Below are positions 33,101-40,483 of a stretch of 64,000 nt of DNA, piece by piece (position 1 is the stretch's first letter; each line of letters opens with the position of its first letter). The stretch is from contig JAGBBT010000094.1 in assembly GCA_017938365.1 (NCBI GenBank), positions 1 through 64,000 of the forward strand. The letters are read 5' to 3'. Under the pieces are notes generated by a model. It did not search any database and had not been told where the DNA came from. It saw only the letters and a program-made list of their open reading frames with translations. The stretch comes from Treponema sp. GTDB lineage: Bacteria; Spirochaetota; Spirochaetia; Treponematales; Treponemataceae. The translations under genes and the position numbers were made by a program.

Positions 33101-35878
33101 TTTATTTGTTATATTGAATTTTATTCCTGCAGCACTAGCAATAGATCCGTTGTCTGAGGCTTCATTATCTTCTAGCCAAGTTGCATATATGTGATCTGAA
33201 TTATTTACATTTGATGATAAGGAAATTGTTCCTGATTCTGGATTATATTTAGCTCCAGTATCTAATACTCCATTTTTATATACTTTTATTGTTCCAGGAA
33301 CGGCATTTGTTCCTATGTCAAATCTTGTTATACTTGTATAGGATTTTGCAATAAGCGAAATATCTGTGTTGTTTTCTTGACCAAAATAAATTTCTGGAAT
33401 TTTATTTGCAAATGGAAATCTGTATTTTGGTGAAATAGGTAAAATTGCTTCTTCAATAAAAACTTCTGCGTATAATTCTTGTGGATTAAAGAAATCTGAT
33501 TCAACAAATTTAAAAGTTTCTGTAGTTATAGAAACTAAATATTCTTGAGAAGGATATTCTGTTGATTTAGATGCGATTATTGCTTCTGTGACATTTTTAT
33601 CACTTAGGTTATATCTATTCGAAACTGCAAAGGGTAAAAATTTTGTTGGATGTTGAATATATAATACTTCATTTCCATTTATTTTTCCGAAAAAAGATTC
33701 TTTGGAATTTTGTTTTTCTATGTTTACTGAAAAATATTCTTGTGTTGCACCTAAAAAACCTGTTCCTGGTGTATCAATTGTTCCGTATTCACCTAATTCT
33801 TCATAAAGTTTTGTATAATTTTTTTCAAATTCTATAGCTATTGTAGGAATAATTCCATTTTGTTTGTAAGCCTTTGCATCTTTTGAAAGAAATACTGAAT
33901 ACTTTTGTGCGGACAGAATATATTCATTTGAATTTAGTTTTTTATATTTCCGTCCTGTTTTATCGTTGTATTTTCCTGAATTATTTTCTACATATATATT
34001 TTTAATTGATAAAATAGCTTCTTTTGAAGGTAATACATATTGAAATCCTACATAATAATCATTTAGTTCAATTGTTTCTTTTGAAACTGAGTTTTTTCCA
34101 TACCAATTTTTTTCATAAGAGGTTAGCATGTCGTATCTAAGTGCAATGTCTGCTTTCCATCTTTCATCTGAAAAGTTTAAGCTTATTCCTGGTGATTGAT
34201 TATCTCCTCCGCCAATACCTCTATTTAATTTATTAATTGAATATTCTTCTGGAAATAGTATATTTCTGTTCGAAATTTTGACTTCTTTTAATAGTCCGTT
34301 GCCAATATATCCTGCGGAGATTGTATTTTTATCAAAATTTTCTGCAAAATTTGCTTGAAAGAACCAATTTTTATTAAGTAAAAACCATAAAGATAAATCT
34401 ACTTTTTGCAAAAAAATAGTGGAATTATTTTGAATTGTTGGAGTATTATTAAAACCGAATTTTAGACCTGGATTAGTATTTATCATTGATTGCCAATAAC
34501 CTTCAGCCATAAATTCAATTTCTGTATCATTTATTTTGTAATTAAATAAACTTGTGGAGTCATTTTCTTTTAATAGAGGTAATTTTGATTCATCAAATAT
34601 TATAGAACCTGCTCCATCAATGGTAACTTCATTTGTTTTATTATTTAACGAATATGGGGTTGAGTTTAAGAAAAAGCAAAAAAAAGCAAATAGAATTGCT
34701 TTTAATTCGTTGGAACTTAAAAGTCTTGCTTTTATTATCTTTAATTTAGGATTTTTTTGCGTTGCTTTTAATATTGCTTCTTCAACTTTTCTTTTTTTCT
34801 CGTTATTGTCATCGAATAAATCTTTTTGTCGAGGATTATTTATGCTTTCTATATTCTGAATTGAAACTCCTAATAATCTAATTCCTTTATTTCTTTCATA
34901 TTTTTTGTAGAAAATCCTTTTAACTCTACTAAACATATCATCAATGGATGATATATCTATATCTTGTGTTTCTTGAATTGATACTGTTGTAAAATCTTCG
35001 TAACGAATTTTAACACCAACGGTATAGCTTCTTACTTTTTCGTTTAACATTCTAAAGACAACCGTGTGGCATAGTTCTAACAATGCTGTATCAATTATAA
35101 ATGAAGATGTAAGATCATAGGGATAAGTGTTTTCTGCACTTATACTTCTGTTTTTAGGTTCTGTATTAAATGTGTTTGTTTCTATTCCTCTAACAACTTT
35201 ATATAAAAAACTACCTGTTGATTTTCCTAACAAAGATTCTAATAGAGGTTGAGATTTATCATATATGGATTGAGTTGTTGTAATTCCTTTTGAATTTAGA
35301 CGTTCTAAAGTTTTTTTTCCGATTCCCCAAATTTTATTCAAAGGTAAAGATAACATAAAATTTTGTTCTTCACCTTCAGGAATATAAAAAAATCCATCTG
35401 GTTTGTTGATTTCTGAGGCTATTTTGGCTAAATATTTTGTATTTGCTAAACCTACAGAAACTGTTAAGCCTGTTTTTTCTTTTACAAGGCTCTTTATTTT
35501 TTTTGCTGTTTCTTCAGGAGAACCAAAAAGTTTTTCTGTTCCTGTCAAATCTATAAATGCTTCGTCTACGGAAATTTGTTGAATATCAGGGGAAAATTCT
35601 TTAAAAATATTCATTACTTCTTGGGATTTTTCATGATACCTTTTCATCCTTGGTCTTATATAAATCCCATTCGGGCATAATTTTTTAGCTAATGTAGTTG
35701 GCATTGCTGAATGAACACCAAACTTTCGAGCTTCGTAGGATGCTGTTGAAACTACGGATCTTCTGTCTTCTGGTAATCCACCTACAATTACAGGCTTTCC
35801 TTTGTAATTAGGATTATCAAGTATTTCAACAGAGGCAAAAAAGGCATCTAAGTCTACATGAAGATAGTATTTTTTCAT
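30101..35878 (-). CDS. dinB: DNA polymerase IV (DinB) fused in frame to a large exported beta-rich protein
   Basis: Residues 1-387 are a complete DinB: HVDLDAFFASVE (catalytic Asp), QQISVDEAFIDL (second acidic motif), little-finger domain, clamp-binding QKDLF and a typical tail ending KIIKARLL. With no stop, residue 388 onwards reads as a signal peptide (ELKAILFAFFCFFLNS) and then about 1500 residues of beta-strand-rich, Asn/Ser/Thr-rich sequence ending in aromatic GATIKF, like an outer-membrane beta-barrel. Some repeats (VPGTIKVYKNGVLDTGAKYN) loosely recall SprA-type proteins. No ATG, GTG or TTG lies in frame near the junction (34700-34790). The start overlaps the upstream stop by four bases (ATGA). 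Confidence 0.85.
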   Translation of the reverse strand: MKKYYLHVDLDAFFASVEILDNPNYKGKPVIVGGLPEDRRSVVSTASYEARKFGVHSAMPTTLAKKLCPNGIYIRPRMKRYHEKSQEVMNIFKEFSPDIQQISVDEAFIDLTGTEKLFGSPEETAKKIKSLVKEKTGLTVSVGLANTKYLAKIASEINKPDGFFYIPEGEEQNFMLSLPLNKIWGIGKKTLERLNSKGITTTQSIYDKSQPLLESLLGKSTGSFLYKVVRGIETNTFNTEPKNRSISAENTYPYDLTSSFIIDTALLELCHTVVFRMLNEKVRSYTVGVKIRYEDFTTVSIQETQDIDISSIDDMFSRVKRIFYKKYERNKGIRLLGVSIQNIESINNPRQKDLFDDNNEKKRKVEEAILKATQKNPKLKIIKARLLSSNELKAILFAFFCFFLNSTPYSLNNKTNEVTIDGAGSIIFDESKLPLLKENDSTSLFNYKINDTEIEFMAEGYWQSMINTNPGLKFGFNNTPTIQNNSTIFLQKVDLSLWFLLNKNWFFQANFAENFDKNTISAGYIGNGLLKEVKISNRNILFPEEYSINKLNRGIGGGDNQSPGISLNFSDERWKADIALRYDMLTSYEKNWYGKNSVSKETIELNDYYVGFQYVLPSKEAILSIKNIYVENNSGKYNDKTGRKYKKLNSNEYILSAQKYSVFLSKDAKAYKQNGIIPTIAIEFEKNYTKLYEELGEYGTIDTPGTGFLGATQEYFSVNIEKQNSKESFFGKINGNEVLYIQHPTKFLPFAVSNRYNLSDKNVTEAIIASKSTEYPSQEYLVSITTETFKFVESDFFNPQELYAEVFIEEAILPISPKYRFPFANKIPEIYFGQENNTDISLIAKSYTSITRFDIGTNAVPGTIKVYKNGVLDTGAKYNPESGTISLSSNVNNSDHIYATWLEDNEASDNGSIASAAGIKFNITNKLTSDISFASRWSYSINRNYADLNYSSPGYATISTGLFYKDENFAFENTLGASLETQNTTNTLRILKTEEENLSFYLEKDAAKELPEGLIPVINTEEDSKINLSLFNKGIPITADGKFDSEISGYAIPISWDFTEIQNEDNLYWTALSLELPGNSSVENASNFSIKFKTENKENTDYDVYFQLGVSADIDSNFEDEETIKTWHITKLSSEEKNTSIKSYLKKDIEGWQTVTIDLKDLKLLSTAKDGRIIITSSNKTSGKIYVGTYELQNVNYKVNCKDKTTIFSYKSSSNIPKDSNIKDNFTEKKYASFFQITPQIKDTYEIYKYFEEVSFKYYEKIILWLNFEGLTQSLSITLDRPTELNTYEQAIKLVFTEEELSSLKGWQKIIINVKDKSSSHGKLEYVNKNILPTRFLLKTETSTNFTIGIGELYFSETKPYGVLEDKTSLTYENNNSIIKINNYNIIKDLKLNINNSLIKTKYEESVYTQARSSVSLFDINLQTEIATSTENKDLIDNAAHLIQTNKPIFNIFTIQENYSFNFSDETLQKNNILSLNFENYSVPIKIIGKTQATSSPWIMTQNTSLDTELNTKYLTLVGEANIQQNVISTSKDTITPQPENYFENWKDITKLSFSSGKENANLRTIQGHSNLEFYIPFIKIKPQYDVSTKGIYKSLTYYQFTTNTSQKFILPIKTQKSSFYLSWEKTIEEELTNKDFGTNYYSDFNTLTNNYNDIKWYFNSLPFQDLLTNKIQKEILNTTQASNFIDSVAYNGTYTAQWQRSFLGNKYDFFIPSNANLTLTRDITNASTLTDIYQIKFLLGFSSLNIFGKKGLIPITKLYEQDEYNSSLSAAIKLPKNKTSDTKLLLTFFQQSVFYFNDFDNLKAGFEFNFEDFDNLNSKLTIIYKRAGKDSLVLTFIKLFTNNFNLKKTNLTRTDSINLFLSKSNYSNTNNTLNKQNFEYLHDLDIKLNNYATLNTRIGTSYSCTWDEYILLNVIASIGATIKF

Positions 35879-37869
35879 GCTTCAACCTTTGATGAGGTTA
35901 TAGTCATTGTTTTTGTTTCTTTTTCGTATTTATTTTCTTCTTCAGTAAAGTATAGAACATCTATTTTTAATTGTGAAATTGTTTTTGAGTCACAGTTAAA
36001 ATTAATCGTGATTTGTTCTGGTGGAAAATCTGGAATGTTAAATGTTATGGATTTTGAGTTTTCGCTTGCTGAATAATTATATAAAGAATCATATAAGGGT
36101 TGTGAGTCTGGCGATGTTAACGATATTGTGTAACGTAAAACTTTTTTTGTTGTGGTGATTTTTAATTGATGTGTTGTCATTTCTAGAAAATCTTTTTTTT
36201 CGTCTAAAACTTGTATGTATGATTTTTCTGTATTTATTATTTGTGGCAACTGGTTATTTGTGTTCTTTTTTTGAAAGAAGCATATGAATGCGAATAAAGT
36301 TATGTAAATTGTAATTGAAACAGATATAATTGTTATTGTTGCCGATAGAATGATTCGCTTTGGAGTGAAACTTTTCGTAGCATTGAATATGTTTAATTGA
36401 ACAAGAAGCCTAAACCACATTATTTGAAACGGAAAAAGTATTAGAGCTAGAATTATATTAAAGTTATTTCTGCTATAAACAAATCTTAACAATTCAAAGT
36501 TTGTTGCATTTTTTATAAATGTAATCGTGTATGGAACAAAAGGTATTAACATTATAATTATTGCTAATATTAAGTAAGCTATTTTTTTTGCTCTTCTAAA
36601 AATATAAATTATAAAATACTCTTGAAAGAATAATGAGAAAAATAATAAATCTATTGTACTAAAAATAAAAACATTTAGAATTGCAGAAATTGTTAGTATG
36701 TATCCGTAAGCGAATTGTGTAACGGGAATTCTCAACTGTTCTTGTATAATAAAAAGTAATGATAAAAAAATCATTGAAAAAATTATTTTAACTCCAAACA
36801 TAAAAATAGGATTTATATTTGAAAGAAATGGTATTGTCTTTATTATGAATTCAGCTATAAATAAAGAAAGTATGGAAAGAATCAATGTTAAGGGTATTAA
36901 AAACCATGCTGTTCTAAATTCTTTTTTATAACGAATTCTGCTTTTACCTATGAAAGAAAATGAACATATTAAGAAAATTGCAATTAGACCAAAGGTTTCT
37001 AATGCAAAAATAAAATTTCTTTCTGTTAAAAAAAGAGGTTTAAAAGGAGAAGAGAGTTTTAAAAAACTATAATGGCTGTCCCATTCTTCTGTCCCTGCAA
37101 TTTTGTAGTTATCAATGAAATGTTTTATTACTGTTAAATCGTTATTCTCTTTTAATATAAGTTTACATGTTGGTATTGAATTTCTGAAAAAAATATTCAT
37201 TGTTTCATCACCTTTTAATAACCCGATTCTGTAAAGTGATAAAAATTTTTGAGGGGTTTCGTAAGGTTGATTTACATGAATAAATGAATCTGTAAGCCTT
37301 TTCATAAGCCAAAGTGGCGTTGATGTACTAAATCCTGTTGTAAGAATTTGATTATTTTTTATTTTGTCGAAATCTAGTATCAATGAACAATATATATCTT
37401 TATCTTCAATGCTTTCTGTATAAGCTTGGGTCCCTCTTAAATTAAAGTCTCTGAATAAAGTATTATCATCTAAAGCGGAAAATAAAAATTCTATAGAAAA
37501 GTTGTATTTTCTTTTTGAAATATGTTTCAGCAAATCTAAAATTTGCTCCTTATTAGTGAAAAAATTTTCTTGTTTAATGCAGATAACTAATACTTTTCTT
37601 GATAATTCTGTAATTTTATCGTCACTATGGGATATTTTTGAATTTCTGAATGTTGTTATAACATTATAAGGAAATTCATCTTGTCCTGTTATTGAAATTT
37701 GATTTCTTAGAGTTTCAAAACCATTTTCGTTTAAGAAATTTTCTGTGAAATTTGAAAGTTGTGTTCCTTTTGGAGTAAAAGTAGTTGTATTTAAAGAAAA
37801 AACAAAAAAAGACATATAATTCAATAGTAGTAAAGGAATTAAAGTTTTTTTGCAAAAAGAAAATTTCAT
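35875..37869 (-). CDS. multi-pass membrane protein with degenerate M28-peptidase-like domain
   Basis: The 664-residue protein has a signal/anchor (residues 1-26), an extracytoplasmic domain (about residues 30-285), about eight membrane helices (residues 290-530) and a C-terminal extracytoplasmic domain. The first domain follows the plan of M28-type peptidases (KVLVICIKQENFFTNKEQIL, FSIEFLFSALDDNT, GTQAYTES) but the metal-binding His/Asp/Glu are not visible, as in the GPAA1/Gaa1 group of non-catalytic relatives. I cannot assign a function. The ATGA overlap with the DinB fusion gene implies coupled translation. The comparison to M28 is by eye. Confidence 0.6.
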   Translation of the reverse strand: MKFSFCKKTLIPLLLLNYMSFFVFSLNTTTFTPKGTQLSNFTENFLNENGFETLRNQISITGQDEFPYNVITTFRNSKISHSDDKITELSRKVLVICIKQENFFTNKEQILDLLKHISKRKYNFSIEFLFSALDDNTLFRDFNLRGTQAYTESIEDKDIYCSLILDFDKIKNNQILTTGFSTSTPLWLMKRLTDSFIHVNQPYETPQKFLSLYRIGLLKGDETMNIFFRNSIPTCKLILKENNDLTVIKHFIDNYKIAGTEEWDSHYSFLKLSSPFKPLFLTERNFIFALETFGLIAIFLICSFSFIGKSRIRYKKEFRTAWFLIPLTLILSILSLFIAEFIIKTIPFLSNINPIFMFGVKIIFSMIFLSLLFIIQEQLRIPVTQFAYGYILTISAILNVFIFSTIDLLFFSLFFQEYFIIYIFRRAKKIAYLILAIIIMLIPFVPYTITFIKNATNFELLRFVYSRNNFNIILALILFPFQIMWFRLLVQLNIFNATKSFTPKRIILSATITIISVSITIYITLFAFICFFQKKNTNNQLPQIINTEKSYIQVLDEKKDFLEMTTHQLKITTTKKVLRYTISLTSPDSQPLYDSLYNYSASENSKSITFNIPDFPPEQITINFNCDSKTISQLKIDVLYFTEEENKYEKETKTMTITSSKVEA

Positions 37870-37892
37870 TTATATAGAATATAATTTGTCTG

Positions 37893-37921
37893 TTTACAAT
37901 GCAAGACCCTTGGTATATAAT
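37893..37921 (+). promoter_or_regulatory. sigma-70 promoter of the 37941-42423 operon
   Basis: TTTACA (37893-37898) and TATAAT (37916-37921) with 17 bases between, matching 5/6 and 6/6, end about 20 bases before the ATG at 37941. Confidence 0.8.
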
Positions 37922-37940
37922 ATTTCTTACTTGGAGTTGA

Positions 37941-39113
37941 ATGAGTATGTGTGCAGCTGGTAAAAAATTTACACTAAATCTTCCTTTAAAAGTAATTCTA
38001 ACAGAAGAGGGTGCGTCGCATTTTATTAGTCATAAAATGAAGCTTTTGCGCTTTAGACTTGCTGATAATATTGAAGAATATGGTGTTTCATTGAATCCTT
38101 TTTCACCTCAGTCGCTTCAAAACATGATTCTTGCAAATTATATCTCTAAAATTGAAATTTCTATGTCGGAATTTGTTTCTGTTCGTCAAGAAGTCATGGA
38201 CTTGTCAAAAGTTGTAGTTTTTTCCCTTTTATATAAACAATTTGATCGTCAGGTTTTTTCTGAATTGATTCAGACGGACTGTGTTAGAAAACATAATAGA
38301 GCTAATCCTTCTCAACTTATTGATGAAAAAACAAAATTGAGCGAAGCTCAGCTGCGTTCTCATTTAGCTAATAAACAGAACATTGTTAATATGGCAAAAA
38401 AAGAGATTTTAGACCCAATTTGGAAGTCCGTCATGGAGAACAAAGATTATTCATTAGAAGAAAAAAATATTTATCTTTTAATGACAGAAAAGTTCTTAAA
38501 TCGTCTAAATTTAATGAATTGGTATATTATTTCTAAATTTTATAAAACTGAAGGTTTTTCACAGATAAATTTGGCCATTAGACATTTATTACAAGTTTAT
38601 ATGGAAAAATCTCGTGTTGCAGAATATATTTCAATTTTGGTTATGGAATTAGCTCTTAACTGTGAAAATGGAAATATGAGAAAAGAAGCTAAGATAATGT
38701 ATAACGGAATTGAAGATGCTGATTCGTTAATTTACGATCCTGAAATTCGTGAGAAAATTATTTCTGAATTAAAGCGAAAGCATGAGCTTGTTTTTCTTTC
38801 ATGGAAATTAGGAGGTGGCTCTTCTGCCATTGGAAAACAGGGACGATTACAAATTACTTTGTATAATAAAGATGATGAGTTTCAGGAAGTAAAAGAAAAT
38901 ATTGAATCTAAGGCTGCTGCTGATACTAATAAAAGAAGTCTTATAGATTTTTATCGAGAACTTCCAGAAGGACAAGAAAGTACAGATTTAGGTTTATATT
39001 ACCTTTCATATTTAGATGATGCTTGCAAAAAAGTTAATGTAAAATTTGAATCTATTGTTAATCAGTTTTCATCTAGTGATCTTACAGTCATTAATCTTGT
39101 GTTTAATTTCTAA
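37941..39113 (+). CDS. conserved hypothetical cytoplasmic protein
   Basis: The 390-residue protein has no signal peptide or membrane segment. It is mostly helical, with Lys/Glu-rich heptads in residues about 60-190, and ends in an alternating segment (DLTVINLVFNF). A short C-terminal region (GQESTDLGLYYLSYLDDACKK in part) resembles spirochaete-specific proteins I have seen without names. Start: ATG at 37941 has GGAG four bases upstream; an in-frame ATG at 37947 is spaced better (about ten), so the first two codons may not be used. It heads an operon with a lipoprotein, trmB and ligA and has a strong sigma-70 promoter. Confidence 0.65.
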   Translation: MSMCAAGKKFTLNLPLKVILTEEGASHFISHKMKLLRFRLADNIEEYGVSLNPFSPQSLQNMILANYISKIEISMSEFVSVRQEVMDLSKVVVFSLLYKQFDRQVFSELIQTDCVRKHNRANPSQLIDEKTKLSEAQLRSHLANKQNIVNMAKKEILDPIWKSVMENKDYSLEEKNIYLLMTEKFLNRLNLMNWYIISKFYKTEGFSQINLAIRHLLQVYMEKSRVAEYISILVMELALNCENGNMRKEAKIMYNGIEDADSLIYDPEIREKIISELKRKHELVFLSWKLGGGSSAIGKQGRLQITLYNKDDEFQEVKENIESKAAADTNKRSLIDFYRELPEGQESTDLGLYYLSYLDDACKKVNVKFESIVNQFSSSDLTVINLVFNF

Positions 39114-39122
39114 TTTGAACTA

Positions 39123-39785
39123 ATGGCTAACAAAAGAAAGTCTTTTTTTTCATTTTTTCTGATTGCTTTTTTTTCTCTTTGCTTTTTTTCTTGTTCTGAT
39201 GTTTCTGGAAAAATTCTGTATACAACAGCTACTGTTATTTTTGATTATGAAACAGAAAAGTCAATGCCTAAAACTTGGTTTTCAGTTTTTGTTCAAACAG
39301 AATCAGAAGCTCAACGCGGTGAACAGCTTGAAATATCAACTGTGAAATCCGATTTAACTTGGAAGATTAACGAACTTCAATTTATTAAAAATGGTAATAA
39401 AAATTGGGTTGGTTATTCGTGCCTTTTACCTTATGAAAATGAAAAAATAAAATCTGGCATATACAAAGTAAAGTATACTGATTCTGCCGGAAACCAAGGG
39501 GAGTCTTCGTTTCTAATTTCTTACAATGAAAAGTTATTAGAATCAAATTCTGGTGATATAAAAAAATATGTTACGAATAATCTAACGGAGAATATTGCTT
39601 TATATGATAAGAATGATAATCTTTTATACTATGGAAAAAGAAAGTCAACTTGGAAATTAGACTCTTCCATAAAAAGAGATTATAATTCAGCTGTTTATAT
39701 GAGAAAAACTTTATCTACAGTTAGTGGAGCGCTTCTTTTTTTGTTGCCAAAAGAAGATTTTAACAATAAAGAGGAAAAAAGATGA
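39123..39785 (+). CDS. predicted lipoprotein
   Basis: The 220-residue protein has a basic start (MANKRKS), a hydrophobic stretch and a lipobox-like LCFFSC-SD with Cys at about residue 24, so it is probably a lipoprotein processed by Lgt/Lsp/Lnt (lnt is in this window). The mature part is beta-rich (WKINELQFIKNGNKNWVGYS), with no family I recognise. It overlaps trmB by four bases (ATGA). A periplasmic or outer-membrane anchored protein is likely. Confidence 0.75.
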   Translation: MANKRKSFFSFFLIAFFSLCFFSCSDVSGKILYTTATVIFDYETEKSMPKTWFSVFVQTESEAQRGEQLEISTVKSDLTWKINELQFIKNGNKNWVGYSCLLPYENEKIKSGIYKVKYTDSAGNQGESSFLISYNEKLLESNSGDIKKYVTNNLTENIALYDKNDNLLYYGKRKSTWKLDSSIKRDYNSAVYMRKTLSTVSGALLFLLPKEDFNNKEEKR

Positions 39786-40483
39786 TAAATAGTGATGAGA
39801 AATCAATTGAGGAATTAAAAAAAAGATCAATACATACATTTGTAATTAGAAGTGGACATTTTACTAATGCAGAAAAAAAAGACTATGAAGATTTGTTACC
39901 TGTTTGGGGAATTCCATTTGAACATAAAAAATTAAATTTTGAGAAAATTTATGGAAATTCAAATCCGGTGGTTATTGAAATTGGTTTTGGTATGGGAAAG
40001 GCTACTGCAATAATTGCAGAAAATAATCCTAATATTAATTATCTTGGTCTTGAAGTTCATAAACCTGGTATTGGAAAGCTTTTAGGCGAGATACGAACAA
40101 GAAAGTTAACTAATTTGAGAATAATTGAACATGATGCTTTAGAAGTTCTAGAAGAGATGATTGACGATGAAAGCGTAAGTGCTTTTCATGTTTTTTTTCC
40201 AGATCCGTGGCCTAAAAAAAGACACTTTAAGCGACGCTTAATTCAGAAACCTAGAACAGATTTGATTTCAAAAAAAATATCAAAATCAGGTTATTTATAT
40301 TTTGTAACAGATTGGCTTCCTTATGCAGAATTTGGTTTGGAAGAGTTAGAAAAAACTGAGAATTTAAGAAATAAATTTAATAAATTTGCTCCTCATCAAG
40401 AATGGAGACCAGAAACACGTTTTGAGCAAAAAGGTTTAGATGCAAATCGTGTTATAACAGAAATAATGTTTGAGAAAGTATAA
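39782..40483 (+). CDS. trmB: tRNA (guanine-N7-)-methyltransferase TrmB
   Basis: TrmB methylates G46 of tRNA using SAM. The 233-residue protein has motif I as VIEIGFGMGKA (about residues 61-71), NYLGLEVHKPGIGKLL, HVFFPDPWPKKRHFKRRLIQ (family signature, about residues 136-155) and the C-terminal TRFEQKG segment. The unusually long N terminus (about 30 residues) before the core is mainly basic. It overlaps the lipoprotein gene by four bases and ligA by one base. Confidence 0.96.
   Translation: MINSDEKSIEELKKRSIHTFVIRSGHFTNAEKKDYEDLLPVWGIPFEHKKLNFEKIYGNSNPVVIEIGFGMGKATAIIAENNPNINYLGLEVHKPGIGKLLGEIRTRKLTNLRIIEHDALEVLEEMIDDESVSAFHVFFPDPWPKKRHFKRRLIQKPRTDLISKKISKSGYLYFVTDWLPYAEFGLEELEKTENLRNKFNKFAPHQEWRPETRFEQKGLDANRVITEIMFEKV

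Noticed and set aside
34554-34859. A 101-codon plus-strand ORF across the DinB junction
   Set aside because: It is an antisense shadow of the long fusion ORF with no ribosome site; its Lys/Phe-rich composition reflects A/T runs.
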